Positions 12,745 to 20,824 of a stretch of DNA of 29,018 bases are shown here, one piece after another. The DNA is from Patescibacteria group bacterium (GTDB lineage: Bacteria > Patescibacteria > Paceibacteria > UBA6257 > 2-01-FULL-56-20), in NCBI GenBank assembly GCA_024654525.1, contig JANLHI010000020.1:1-29018 (forward strand), written 5' to 3'. Every line of letters begins with the position of its first letter. Position 1 is the stretch's first letter. A program made the position numbers and the translations under genes. The notes under the pieces were generated by a model. It ran no database searches, was not told the origin of the DNA, and was given only the letters and a program-made list of their open reading frames with translations.

Positions 12745-14619
12745 ATGAACTCGGAAATAAAAAACACTTCGGTAAGCTCAGTGCAAGTTTGTCAGAATTG
12801 CAAACAGCAGTTCACTATTGAACCCGAAGACTTCGATTTCTACAAAAAAATAGGCGTCCCGCCGCCCACATGGTGCCCGTCGTGCCGCAATATGCGGCGG
12901 ATGGCATGGCGGGAAGAGGGACATGCGCTTTATCGGGGTACCTGTAAACTTTGCGGAAAATCTATTATTACTATTCATGCTCCAGAGGGACCATTTACGG
13001 TATATTGCCGAGAATGTTACAACTCGGATAAATGGGATCCTTTAAGTTATGGGCGAGAGTACGATTTTAACCAGCCCTTTTTTACTCAATACCGGAAATT
13101 GATGGAAGAAGTACCTCGGCCTGCGCTCACAGGCATAAACCTCGTGAACAGTGAATTTTCACACGGTTGCAAAGGATGTAAGAATTGCTATTTATGTTTC
13201 TCGAGTTTTTTTTCTGAAAATTCACAACACAGTTATCTGCTTCTTTTGTCTCGCAACACCTACGACTCGTATGTAACTGACAATTCAGATCATGCCTACG
13301 AAACACTCCACTCAAATCGTCTTTATAAAGTTTCGTTTGGATATTTTACAGATGATTGTCTCGAATCCGCTTTTTTGTTTAATTGCATAGGGTGTTCGGA
13401 TTGTTTTGGTTGTGTGAATCTCCGCAAACAAAAGTATTGCGTATGGAACACACAATTTTCAAAAGAGGAATATCGAAAGCAAAAGGAATACTGGGATATT
13501 GGTAGTTATAGCCGATTAGAAGAAGCCAAAAAAAAGTTTCGAGAATTATATCTCTCGCTTCCGCATAAATATGCGCATGTGGTGAACAGTCAAAATGTGA
13601 CAGGAGATATTATTAGGGATACAAAAGACTGCCAACATTGTTTTTCTGCACTTGATGGCGTACAAAATTGCAAATATGTCTATGTTGGAGGACTGAATTT
13701 GAAGGACAGTTACGACGTAAGTGGAGGAGGGGACACCTCATCACTTCTCTATGAGATTATTGCTACGACGGAAGCGCAACGTTGTTTTTTTACAAACGGA
13801 AGCTCCGGATCACAGGATACATTATATTGCGATTGGGCATATAATTGTGTGCAAGTTTTTGGCTGTATTTCATTGGATCACAAAAAGTATTGCATATTGA
13901 ACAAGCAGTATTCAAAAACCGAATACGAAGCCCTCAAGGAGAAAATCATAACGCATATGGAGAAACAGCCCTACACAGACAAGAAGGGACGAGTATATGC
14001 ATTTGGAGAATATTTTCCCGCTGAACTTTCCGCGTATGGATATAATGAAACATTTGGGTTTTTCTGGTACCCGAAGACCAAAGAAGAAGTTTTGGCGGAA
14101 GGATGGAGTTGGCGCGATCCTCAAAAAAGATCATACGAGGTGACATTAGAACCCGCCGCTATTCCTGATCATATACAAGATGTTCCCGATTCAATCCTCA
14201 AAGAGACCATTGGGTGCGCACACGGAGGGACGTGCAACGAACAATGCACCACGGCCTTCCGTGTTACCCCCGAAGAACTTTCCTTTTATAAAGAGATGCG
14301 AATTGCGCTGCCGCGGCTTTGTCCTAACTGTAGAAATATACAGAGAATACATTGGCGCAACGGCTACGATCTTCACAAGAGAAAATGCGTATGCTTGTCC
14401 GCCGACTCGGCCTCCGTAGCTACTCTCGCCTCGCCGAAGCCTCCGGCGGAGCGCAGGTCGACGAAGGGGGCAGCTTTCGCGAAGGCGGATGCGTATATAA
14501 ACACTGCAGCCCATCCGCATGGAAGCGAATCATGCCTCAATGAATTCGAAACCACCTATTCACCGGAAAAGCCTGAAATAGTGTATTGCGATGTTTGCTA
14601 TAAAGCCGAATTCCTATGA
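12745..14619 (+). CDS. Cysteine-rich multi-zinc-ribbon protein, paralog 4
   Basis: 624 aa, the longest of the four. Both N-terminal ribbons are intact (C16/C19, C44/C47; C67/C70, C88/C91 followed by NSDKWDP). Two cysteine-rich blocks follow, capped by KYCVWNTQFSKEEY and KYCILNKQYSKTEY. The C-terminal module begins CAHGGTCNEQC...ELSFYKEMRIALPRLC and ends YCDVCYKAEFL. Its last ribbon is of the CxC...HPHG...C variant shared with paralog 1, but about 30 residues rich in Ala, Ser, Pro and Lys are inserted there, encoded by a GC-rich palindromic element (14398-14489) in an open frame. No Shine-Dalgarno; the 5' flank holds repeated TAGAAA units (12715-12744). Function unknown. Confidence 0.85.
   Translation: MNSEIKNTSVSSVQVCQNCKQQFTIEPEDFDFYKKIGVPPPTWCPSCRNMRRMAWREEGHALYRGTCKLCGKSIITIHAPEGPFTVYCRECYNSDKWDPLSYGREYDFNQPFFTQYRKLMEEVPRPALTGINLVNSEFSHGCKGCKNCYLCFSSFFSENSQHSYLLLLSRNTYDSYVTDNSDHAYETLHSNRLYKVSFGYFTDDCLESAFLFNCIGCSDCFGCVNLRKQKYCVWNTQFSKEEYRKQKEYWDIGSYSRLEEAKKKFRELYLSLPHKYAHVVNSQNVTGDIIRDTKDCQHCFSALDGVQNCKYVYVGGLNLKDSYDVSGGGDTSSLLYEIIATTEAQRCFFTNGSSGSQDTLYCDWAYNCVQVFGCISLDHKKYCILNKQYSKTEYEALKEKIITHMEKQPYTDKKGRVYAFGEYFPAELSAYGYNETFGFFWYPKTKEEVLAEGWSWRDPQKRSYEVTLEPAAIPDHIQDVPDSILKETIGCAHGGTCNEQCTTAFRVTPEELSFYKEMRIALPRLCPNCRNIQRIHWRNGYDLHKRKCVCLSADSASVATLASPKPPAERRSTKGAAFAKADAYINTAAHPHGSESCLNEFETTYSPEKPEIVYCDVCYKAEFL
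14398..14489 (+). repeat. GC-rich palindromic element inside paralog 4
   Basis: About 92 nt, much richer in GC than its surroundings, bounded by TCCGCC (14398) and GGCGGA (14484-14489) as inverted ends. It contains short palindromes: GCCGACTCGGC, CTCCGGCGGAG and TTCGCGAA. The flanks carry ATGCGTAT on both sides (14385-14392 and 14489-14496). It is translated in frame into a low-complexity loop absent from paralogs 1-3. This resembles in-gene palindromic repeats known in Rickettsia; its copy number elsewhere cannot be seen here. Confidence 0.65.
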
Positions 14620-14746
14620 AAAACTTTTTTTGGAGGCTTAAGAAATATAGATACCTCCTAAGGATTTTATTCCAGCAGTTTTCTTTTCGACTGAAGATAT
14701 TTTTCCGAAAGTTATTCAAATAGCACTTTCTCCCTCTAATGATTTG

Positions 14747-14755
14747 TGGCATAAT
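14747..14755 (+). promoter_or_regulatory. Extended -10 promoter (TGGCATAAT) of the VirD4-like gene
   Basis: TGG-CATAAT ends 6 nt before ATG 14762, so transcription would begin at the start codon. It shows that the in-frame TTG 14744 is not the start. This is probably the main promoter for the downstream block. Confidence 0.6.
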
Positions 14756-14761
14756 TTCCCT

Positions 14762-16672
14762 ATGAGCTTTGAACCGGAGAAAGACGTTATTTATTTCGGG
14801 CGCACGGATTTTCGGAATGCGAAAAAGCTTTTTGGTATCAAACGCAATGACCGTCGTCAACACACGTATGTAGTTGGAAAAACCGGTACCGGTAAAAGTG
14901 CGCTTCTGAATAATATGATTGTGCAGGATATCACGAATGGTGAGGGGGTGTGCGTGGTGGATCCTCACGGTGAACTTGTCGAGGGTATTCTTGAAAAGAT
15001 ACCGCAGGAGCGTATCGACGATGTGATCTATTTCAATCCTGCGGATATTGAATCACATATCGGATTCAATGTGTTGGAGCTTCCCGATCCCAAGTATAAA
15101 CATCTTGTGGCGTCTGGGCTTATGGGAATTTTCACGAAGATTTGGGCGAATGTGTGGTCGGCGCGTATGGAGTACATTATGAACAATGCGATTCTTGCGC
15201 TTTTGGATACTCCCGGCTCCACATTGCTTGGCATTATACGTATTTTAGTGGACAAAGATTTTCGCCAGCAGATTATCGCGAATATAAAAGACCCGGTGGT
15301 AAAGGCGTTTTGGGTGCATGAGTTTGAGGCATGGCGTGATCAATTTCGGAACGAGGCAATTGCCCCCATTCAAAACAAGGTGGGGCAGTTTCTTTCCACA
15401 TCGATTATCAGAAATATCGTGGGACAGTCGCGAAGCACGATTGATATCTTCCAACTTATGAATGAGGGGAAGATTTTACTTATCAACGTGTCGAAGGGGC
15501 GTATTGGTGAAGATAACTCGGCGCTTTTGGGTGCCATGTTTATCACCAAAATCCAGCTTGCCGCGATGGAGCGTATTCGTGTACCGGAAGATGAACGTGT
15601 AGACTTTTATTTATATGTGGACGAGTTTCAAAACTTTGCGACTGATTCTTTTGCGGGAATTCTTTCCGAGTCTCGTAAATATCGTTTGAATCTTATTCTT
15701 GCGCATCAATATATCGGCCAACTAGTGACGGATACCTCGACTAAGGTTCGTGATGCCATTTTTGGTAACGTCGGAACCATGATTATTTTCCGTGTGGGCG
15801 CGGCGGATGCCGAATTTTTGGAGTCGGAATTCGAGCCGGAGTTCGCTCCGCAGGATATTGTAAATCTTCCGAATTACGCTATTTATCTAAAGCTTATGGT
15901 TGACGGAGTGACGTCACGTCCGTTTTCGGCGAGAACATTGCCGCCGTTCAAAGTGCATGATTCGGATGTAACGAAAGAACATATTATTGCGAATTCAAGA
16001 AAAAAATATGGAAGACCTCGTGCGGTGGTGGAGGAAGAAATTAATCACTGGAGTGGAATCATGGGGCAATCCGATACTCCACTTGCGGGAAGTGCGTCTG
16101 CGCGCGATGGATCGTTTGTGGCGAATTGTTCATCGTGCAGTAAGATGACCACGGTTCCGTTTGCTCCCGACCCGAATCGTCCCGTCTATTGCAAAGATTG
16201 TCTCGCACGCGTGAAAACAGGAGAAATTCTTCCCGTGCGTTTACCTCAGCGTCAGAAAAAAGTAAAGAAGAATGATTCGAATCAGGCGCTTGCCTCGGTG
16301 GGTATCGAATTTTCTATGGATGAAAAGCCAAGCAAGCATGAGGAAGAAGAATCACTTCCTATTGTTGAAGAAAAAGTAGTTGCACCGAAAGAGACTCAGC
16401 CGAAGGAGGAGTCACGTGCGCCCGAGCCGGTGTTGCCTTCTTTGGAATCAAAGGAAGAAAAAGAATTGCATGAAGAAGTAAGGGAGGAATTGGAAAAGGA
16501 GATGGTAATGCCTCCTCTACCAAAGGGAATGTCGCTTGCCGATTTAAAACCCGCGAAACCGCCTCCTGCGCAAAAACCCGCTTCAGGGTCCGAGTTGAAT
16601 ATAGATGAACTTCGCAAATCAATTGCAGCATCGCTTGATGAAATTCTCAAAAACGACAAAAAAGAAGAATAA
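14762..16672 (+). CDS. VirD4/TraG-like ATPase with C-terminal zinc ribbon
   Basis: 636 aa. Walker A is GKTGTGKS (39-46), Walker B is FYLYVDEF (Asp287/Glu288), and AHQYIGQL (314-321) is the sensor region seen in VirD4, TraG and FtsK-like pumps. HLVASGLMGIFTKIW and VSKGRIGEDNSALLGAMF are typical of the CPR version. There is no N-terminal membrane anchor, unlike VirD4 proper. After the ATPase comes a zinc ribbon (C456/C459, C477/C480: CSSC...PFAPDPNRPVYCKDC) and then a charged Glu/Pro/Lys-rich tail, probably disordered. It likely powers DNA or protein transfer, or works with the nearby DNA-uptake gene comEC; the exact role is unknown. Its end overlaps trmD. Confidence 0.85.
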   Translation: MSFEPEKDVIYFGRTDFRNAKKLFGIKRNDRRQHTYVVGKTGTGKSALLNNMIVQDITNGEGVCVVDPHGELVEGILEKIPQERIDDVIYFNPADIESHIGFNVLELPDPKYKHLVASGLMGIFTKIWANVWSARMEYIMNNAILALLDTPGSTLLGIIRILVDKDFRQQIIANIKDPVVKAFWVHEFEAWRDQFRNEAIAPIQNKVGQFLSTSIIRNIVGQSRSTIDIFQLMNEGKILLINVSKGRIGEDNSALLGAMFITKIQLAAMERIRVPEDERVDFYLYVDEFQNFATDSFAGILSESRKYRLNLILAHQYIGQLVTDTSTKVRDAIFGNVGTMIIFRVGAADAEFLESEFEPEFAPQDIVNLPNYAIYLKLMVDGVTSRPFSARTLPPFKVHDSDVTKEHIIANSRKKYGRPRAVVEEEINHWSGIMGQSDTPLAGSASARDGSFVANCSSCSKMTTVPFAPDPNRPVYCKDCLARVKTGEILPVRLPQRQKKVKKNDSNQALASVGIEFSMDEKPSKHEEEESLPIVEEKVVAPKETQPKEESRAPEPVLPSLESKEEKELHEEVREELEKEMVMPPLPKGMSLADLKPAKPPPAQKPASGSELNIDELRKSIAASLDEILKNDKKEE

Positions 16673-17345
16673 CACGCGAAGTATACGGTTTGATATTATC
16701 TCGGCATTTCCCGGAGCGTTTTCTTCGTATCTCGACGAATCGATTGTAAAACGCGCGAGAGATAAAAAAATTATTTCCATACGCACTCATGATGTTCGGA
16801 AATTTTCGCGTGACAGGCACAGTAAAATAGACGCAAAGCCGTTTGGTGGAGGACCCGGAATGGTACTCCAAATTAAACCTGTATATCGCGCGGTTCAATT
16901 TGTAAAATCAAAAATAAAAAACTCAAATTCCAAAAAGAAAACAAAAACGCGCACAATACTTTTTAGTACGCGAGGGAAAAAACTTGATGCGAAAGTGGCG
17001 CAGCGTTTTTCGAAATATGATTGTCTTGTTCTGATTTGTGGGCGATATGAGGGTGTGGATGAGCGGGTGGCGACGCATATTGCCGATGAGGAAATTTCCA
17101 TTGGTGACTATATACTCTCCGGAGGAGAGTTGCCTGCGTTAGTGCTTATAGAAGCAGTAAGCAGATTTATTCCCGGGTTTTTGGGGAAAGGGGAGTCGCT
17201 TGAAGAGGTAAAAGGATCGTATCCTGTATATACGCGTCCGGCATCATTTGTGCCACGAAAAGGAGTGCGTGCGTGGAATGTGCCGAAGGAGCTTATTTCC
17301 GGAAATCACCACGATATACATGATTGGCGTGCGTCGCATGGTTAA
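16638..17345 (+). CDS. trmD: tRNA (guanine-37-N1)-methyltransferase TrmD
   Basis: 235 aa. It methylates G37 of tRNAs reading CNN codons, using S-adenosylmethionine bound in a SPOUT trefoil knot, and prevents frameshifting. Diagnostic motifs: FDIISAFPGAF, FGGGPGMV, CGRYEGVDERV, SIGDYILSGGELPALVLI and YTRP. Compared with E. coli TrmD the C-terminus stops at HDIHDWRASHG, so most of the C-terminal helical domain is missing. The linker with the catalytic Asp169 is shortened (GESLEEVKGSYPVYTRP); a Glu may take that role. It overlaps the ATPase gene by 35 nt; ATG 16638 is chosen because no start lies between it and the conserved RFDII. An earlier ATG at 16605 exists. Confidence 0.93.
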   Translation: MKFSKTTKKKNNTRSIRFDIISAFPGAFSSYLDESIVKRARDKKIISIRTHDVRKFSRDRHSKIDAKPFGGGPGMVLQIKPVYRAVQFVKSKIKNSNSKKKTKTRTILFSTRGKKLDAKVAQRFSKYDCLVLICGRYEGVDERVATHIADEEISIGDYILSGGELPALVLIEAVSRFIPGFLGKGESLEEVKGSYPVYTRPASFVPRKGVRAWNVPKELISGNHHDIHDWRASHG

Positions 17346-17350
17346 CTCCA

Positions 17351-18751
17351 ATGGTGGGAGCGGTTGCACGTGAAATACTGATTGCATTTCTTGCCGGTGC
17401 CGCCGCCGCGGCGTTTCATATTCCTTTTAGCGCGTTACTTATTGCGGGGTGTGCGGCGGGGTATTTGTTTTGGAAAAAACGCACTCCCGGTATTCTTGGA
17501 TTTTTCCTTATAGGATCCGCACTTTTCTTTGGATTTTTTTATTTCACCCTCTACCGCGATGTGAGAGTCTCTTATGCGGTGATACCGGAAAAAAATAATA
17601 TTTTATTTACAGGCGTGGTGAGTGATGAACCGCATGAGTCGGAAAAATCAATTCGATTTTCTCTTACTTTGGAAAATCCGTATCGGGGGGATATTACCGT
17701 CATCGCACCCCTTCGTGACATTCGGTATGGCGATATGCTCTCACTTCGGGGAGATGTGATTCGGGAAGAAGGGGGATATGTGATACTTTTTCCCGATATT
17801 TCGATCACCGCACGACATAAAGGATTTTGGCTTAAGGAACAGCTTCTTGATATTAAGCGAGCGGTAATGTATGGATTCGCGCGTGCGCTTCCTCCTGATA
17901 ATGCGGCGCTTCTTTCGGGTATTACGCTTGGTGCGCGTTCGGGGTTTTCTCCGGAACTCAAAAATGCAATGGTTCAATCGGGTACCGTGCATATTGTTGC
18001 GGTGTCAGGATATAACATTGGCATTCTTGCTCTTGCGGTCGGCAATGTCGCGGTATTTTTTCTTGCGCGACGTTTTGCTATTTGGGTTGCCGTGGGACTC
18101 ATTTTGCTTTTTGTCGGTATGGTCGGAACCGAAGCGTCCGTGGTGCGTGCGGCGCTTATGGGAATTATGGGGCTTCTCTCGGAGAAGGCGGGAAGACCGA
18201 ATAATCAGGCGTACGGTATTGCGTTTGCCGCGGCACTTATGGTGTTTTGGGACCCGAGCATTATTCGTAACGATTTAGGATTCCTTCTTTCGTTTTTAAG
18301 TTTGCTTGGCGTGGTGTATATCAGCCCTGCATTACGTTCTTTTTGGAGGAAGAAAGAAGATCGCGGTGTGCTTGAATGGAAGGAAAACATAGATACCACC
18401 GTCGGTGCACAACTTGGCGTGTTGCCGGTACTTCTCATGGTGTTCGGCGGAGCGTCGCTTACTTCAGTCATAGCAAATATGCTTATTATTCCGATAATTC
18501 CTATTACCATGGGGTTCGGTTTTCTTCTCGGTATGGTGAATGCATTTTCTCCTCTTATGGGATTTCCGCTTGCGAAAGTTGCAGAGCTTCTTACGGGGTA
18601 TGAGCTTGGTGTGATTCATCTTTTTTCCCGTTATACTATTCCCGTAGGCAATTTCTTTTTTTCTCCCGTCGCGGTGATGATGTATTATGCGGTTTTAGTG
18701 ATGTTCGTAGTGTGGCGGGTGAAACGTGACGCAAGAGCCATACGCCCATGA
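17351..18751 (+). CDS. comEC: ComEC/Rec2 DNA-uptake channel, membrane part
   Basis: 466 aa. Polytopic inner-membrane protein that should carry single-stranded DNA into the cytoplasm. The N-terminus has two membrane segments, then an OB-like region (NNILFTGVVSDEP...DMLSLRGDV), then the competence domain with ALLSGITLGARSGF and the signature HIVAVSGYNIGI. The usual C-terminal metallo-beta-lactamase domain is absent here and is encoded by the next gene, which overlaps by 4 nt (ATGA). ATG 17351 lies 5 nt after the trmD stop; an upstream in-frame ATG 17324 overlaps trmD and was not used. Confidence 0.9.
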   Translation: MVGAVAREILIAFLAGAAAAAFHIPFSALLIAGCAAGYLFWKKRTPGILGFFLIGSALFFGFFYFTLYRDVRVSYAVIPEKNNILFTGVVSDEPHESEKSIRFSLTLENPYRGDITVIAPLRDIRYGDMLSLRGDVIREEGGYVILFPDISITARHKGFWLKEQLLDIKRAVMYGFARALPPDNAALLSGITLGARSGFSPELKNAMVQSGTVHIVAVSGYNIGILALAVGNVAVFFLARRFAIWVAVGLILLFVGMVGTEASVVRAALMGIMGLLSEKAGRPNNQAYGIAFAAALMVFWDPSIIRNDLGFLLSFLSLLGVVYISPALRSFWRKKEDRGVLEWKENIDTTVGAQLGVLPVLLMVFGGASLTSVIANMLIIPIIPITMGFGFLLGMVNAFSPLMGFPLAKVAELLTGYELGVIHLFSRYTIPVGNFFFSPVAVMMYYAVLVMFVVWRVKRDARAIRP

Positions 18752-19617
18752 AAAAAATATTACGCCACGGCATTTTTATATTGATTATTCTTACCGCGCT
18801 TGATGTGTTTGTATGGCGCGGCGTAGTGTCCGGTATTCCTTCTCGCGAGGCATCGCTTCATTTTTTGGATGTGGGGCAGGGGGATTCCGAATTATTGTTG
18901 TTACCCGGCGATGTGGCAATACTTACCGATGCGGGTCCCGATAAATCCGTATTGCGTTCCCTTGAAAAAGTCTTTTCTTCGGGACGGCATTATATTGACG
19001 TGGGAATCGTATCTCATCCGCAACTCGATCACTACGGTGGATTTCGCGAACTTATTCGGCATTATCATTTTGGTGTGATTATCACCAATGGCAGAGACGC
19101 CACATCGGCACAAGATGAGTGGCGGGCATTTCTTGATGCCGCGCGTGAAGATGGAACGCAATTAATTGTGCTGGGTGCGGGTTCTGAAATTCGACACGGC
19201 GAATCAACACTGCGTTTTCTCGAGCCGGATGCACCACTCGCAAAAAGCAAGGAGTTGAATGACACTTCTTTTGTAGAACGAATTGATACGCCTTCTTTTT
19301 CCGCACTTCTTACGGGAGATATAGGGTTAAACGTGGAACAGCTTCTTATCAAGGAAAATGCGCCGATTGACGTTGATATTCTCAAAGTGGGACATCATGG
19401 TTCTAAATATGCATCAAGTATGGCGTTTCTTGCGAAGGTGCAGCCGCTTCTTGTAGCGATTGAAGTGGGCGCAAAAAATATATATAAACATCCCACAAAA
19501 GAAACGCTTGCGCGCCTTGCGTCGTCTACTGCGCAAACAATTTTACGTACCGACACGCATGGAACTATCAGTATTCTTCCCGAAAACGGAGTTCTTCGTA
19601 TTTTTACCGAAGAATAA
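18748..19617 (+). CDS. ComEC-type metallo-beta-lactamase domain protein
   Basis: 289 aa. One N-terminal membrane segment is followed by a metallo-beta-lactamase fold: FLDVGQGDSELLLL, LTDAGPD, SHPQLDHYGG, LLTGDIG, LKVGHHGSKYA and a final HGTISI. This is the C-terminal domain of ComEC, as a separate protein translated by 4-nt overlap with the membrane part. The metal motif HxHxDH reads HPQLDH: the second His is Gln, as in some ComEC proteins, so metal binding may be altered. It may act as a nuclease on the incoming DNA. Confidence 0.88.
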   Translation: MKKILRHGIFILIILTALDVFVWRGVVSGIPSREASLHFLDVGQGDSELLLLPGDVAILTDAGPDKSVLRSLEKVFSSGRHYIDVGIVSHPQLDHYGGFRELIRHYHFGVIITNGRDATSAQDEWRAFLDAAREDGTQLIVLGAGSEIRHGESTLRFLEPDAPLAKSKELNDTSFVERIDTPSFSALLTGDIGLNVEQLLIKENAPIDVDILKVGHHGSKYASSMAFLAKVQPLLVAIEVGAKNIYKHPTKETLARLASSTAQTILRTDTHGTISILPENGVLRIFTEE

Positions 19618-19653
19618 GTCGTGTGGAAGAGGGGTGGTTACATGGTTTCAATA

Positions 19654-19662
19654 TGCTAGAAT
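19654..19662 (+). promoter_or_regulatory. Extended -10 promoter (TGCTAGAAT) of the DUF5671 gene
   Basis: TGC-TAGAAT ends 9 nt before ATG 19672, implying a very short or absent leader. Confidence 0.55.
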
Positions 19663-19671
19663 CATAAGATA

Positions 19672-20721
19672 ATGGATACACTCTCTTCTTACAGTGCAGT
19701 GCAAAAGCCGAAGACCACGGCGCGAGATTTTTTTCTGCATCTTGGCGTAGTGGCGACGCTTTATACGTTGGCGGTCAGTTTGTTACAGCTTCTGTTTCAA
19801 GTTATTAATTACGCATTTCCCGATCGGCTTGCGGGGTATGGAAATCCGTATTCAACTGGACTTCAAATTTCCGTGGCGACATTAGTGGTGGTGTTCCCAC
19901 TCTATATTTTTCTTTCATGGCTTCTTGCAAAAGGTGAATATGAGGATCCGAGTCGCAGGGAAGTTGCGGTGCGGAAATGGCTTCTCTACCTTACTCTTTT
20001 CCTTGCGGGAGTTGCAGTGGCGATTGATTTGATTACGTTGGTGCGTACATTCCTTTCGGGAGAAATCTCGGTACGTTTTACGCTTAAAATTCTTTCGGTG
20101 CTGATTGTTGCGGGGGGTATTTTCAGTTATTACCTTTATGACTTAAAGAGAAGTGATGTTCGGAATTTCTACAGGGGAAAGATTGCGGCGATAATTGCGA
20201 CATGTGTGATTGTGATATCAATCGCGGGAAGTTTCTTTATCATGGGTTCCCCCATGACGGCACGCGCGAAACGGTTTGATGCGCAGAGAATTTCCGACCT
20301 CCAAAATATTCAATGGCAAGTCGTAAGTTATTGGCAACAGAAAGAGAAGTTGCCCTCTACACTTTCTGATTTAGAGGATTCAATTTCCGGGTATCGTGTG
20401 CCGAAAGATTCCGAAACGGATGCGTCGTATGTGTATACACTTGAAGATGGGGGAGATACAGAATCTTTTTCGCTTTGTGCCACCTTTCTGCGTTCTACCA
20501 TAGGTGAGAAAGATGCGTTGCTTGGGAGAGGTGGCTATAGAGTGGATGATACGTACTATCCTTCATCCCCCGTTTTGAAAGGAGGGTATTATTCCATTGG
20601 TACAGGTGAGTCGTGGGAGCATGAGAAAGGAGAATATTGTTTCCCTCGGACGATTGATCCGGAGCGATATCCCTCAAAAGCACTAAAGACTCCTGTTTCT
20701 ATTCCTACCCCTACAGAATAA
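19672..20721 (+). CDS. DUF5671 membrane protein with a pilin-like C-terminal domain
   Basis: 349 aa. The first half has five membrane segments (about 24-50, 66-86, 101-127, 138-157, 172-195) and matches DUF5671 (TARDFFLHLGVVATLY, YLYDLKR). The second half is extracytoplasmic: RISDLQNIQWQVVSYWQQ, LPSTLSDLE and a beta-rich part with ASYVYTLEDG and SLCATF. The helix followed by short strands resembles the soluble domain of type II/IV pseudopilins, here without its own pilin leader. It may be an envelope or pilus-associated protein; function unknown. It has its own promoter 9 nt upstream and a strong terminator 12 nt downstream. Confidence 0.75.
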   Translation: MDTLSSYSAVQKPKTTARDFFLHLGVVATLYTLAVSLLQLLFQVINYAFPDRLAGYGNPYSTGLQISVATLVVVFPLYIFLSWLLAKGEYEDPSRREVAVRKWLLYLTLFLAGVAVAIDLITLVRTFLSGEISVRFTLKILSVLIVAGGIFSYYLYDLKRSDVRNFYRGKIAAIIATCVIVISIAGSFFIMGSPMTARAKRFDAQRISDLQNIQWQVVSYWQQKEKLPSTLSDLEDSISGYRVPKDSETDASYVYTLEDGGDTESFSLCATFLRSTIGEKDALLGRGGYRVDDTYYPSSPVLKGGYYSIGTGESWEHEKGEYCFPRTIDPERYPSKALKTPVSIPTPTE

Positions 20722-20732
20722 ACAGTTGTTTT

Positions 20733-20757
20733 GCCCCGCTGGCCCGCGGGGCTTTTT
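20733..20757 (+). terminator. Rho-independent terminator after the DUF5671 gene
   Basis: GCCCCGC, a 6-nt loop, GCGGGGC, then TTTTT. A textbook intrinsic terminator 12 nt after the stop. Confidence 0.95.
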
Positions 20758-20775
20758 AATTTTGTTTTTTCGCGC

Positions 20776-20781
20776 TAGAAT
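20776..20781 (+). promoter_or_regulatory. Possible -10 (TAGAAT) for leuS
   Basis: GCTAGAAT lies 43 nt before ATG 20825, directly downstream of the terminator, which makes it the likely source of the leuS transcript. The leader would be about 37 nt. Confidence 0.4.
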
Positions 20782-20824
20782 CGAGAGTAATCATGAGTCA
20801 AAGACTTGTATTCATCGGTATCCT

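Noticed and set aside
14385..14496. ATGCGTAT direct repeats as a clear target-site duplication
   Set aside because: Removing the element and one repeat copy (104 nt) would not leave paralog 4 in frame, and both copies encode residues that may be native; it is reported only as a flank, not as proof of transposition.
20..14619. CaiB/BaiF CoA-transferase annotation of the cysteine-rich proteins
   Set aside because: No CoA-transferase motif or fold signature is present; the proteins consist of zinc ribbons and cysteine-rich repeats.
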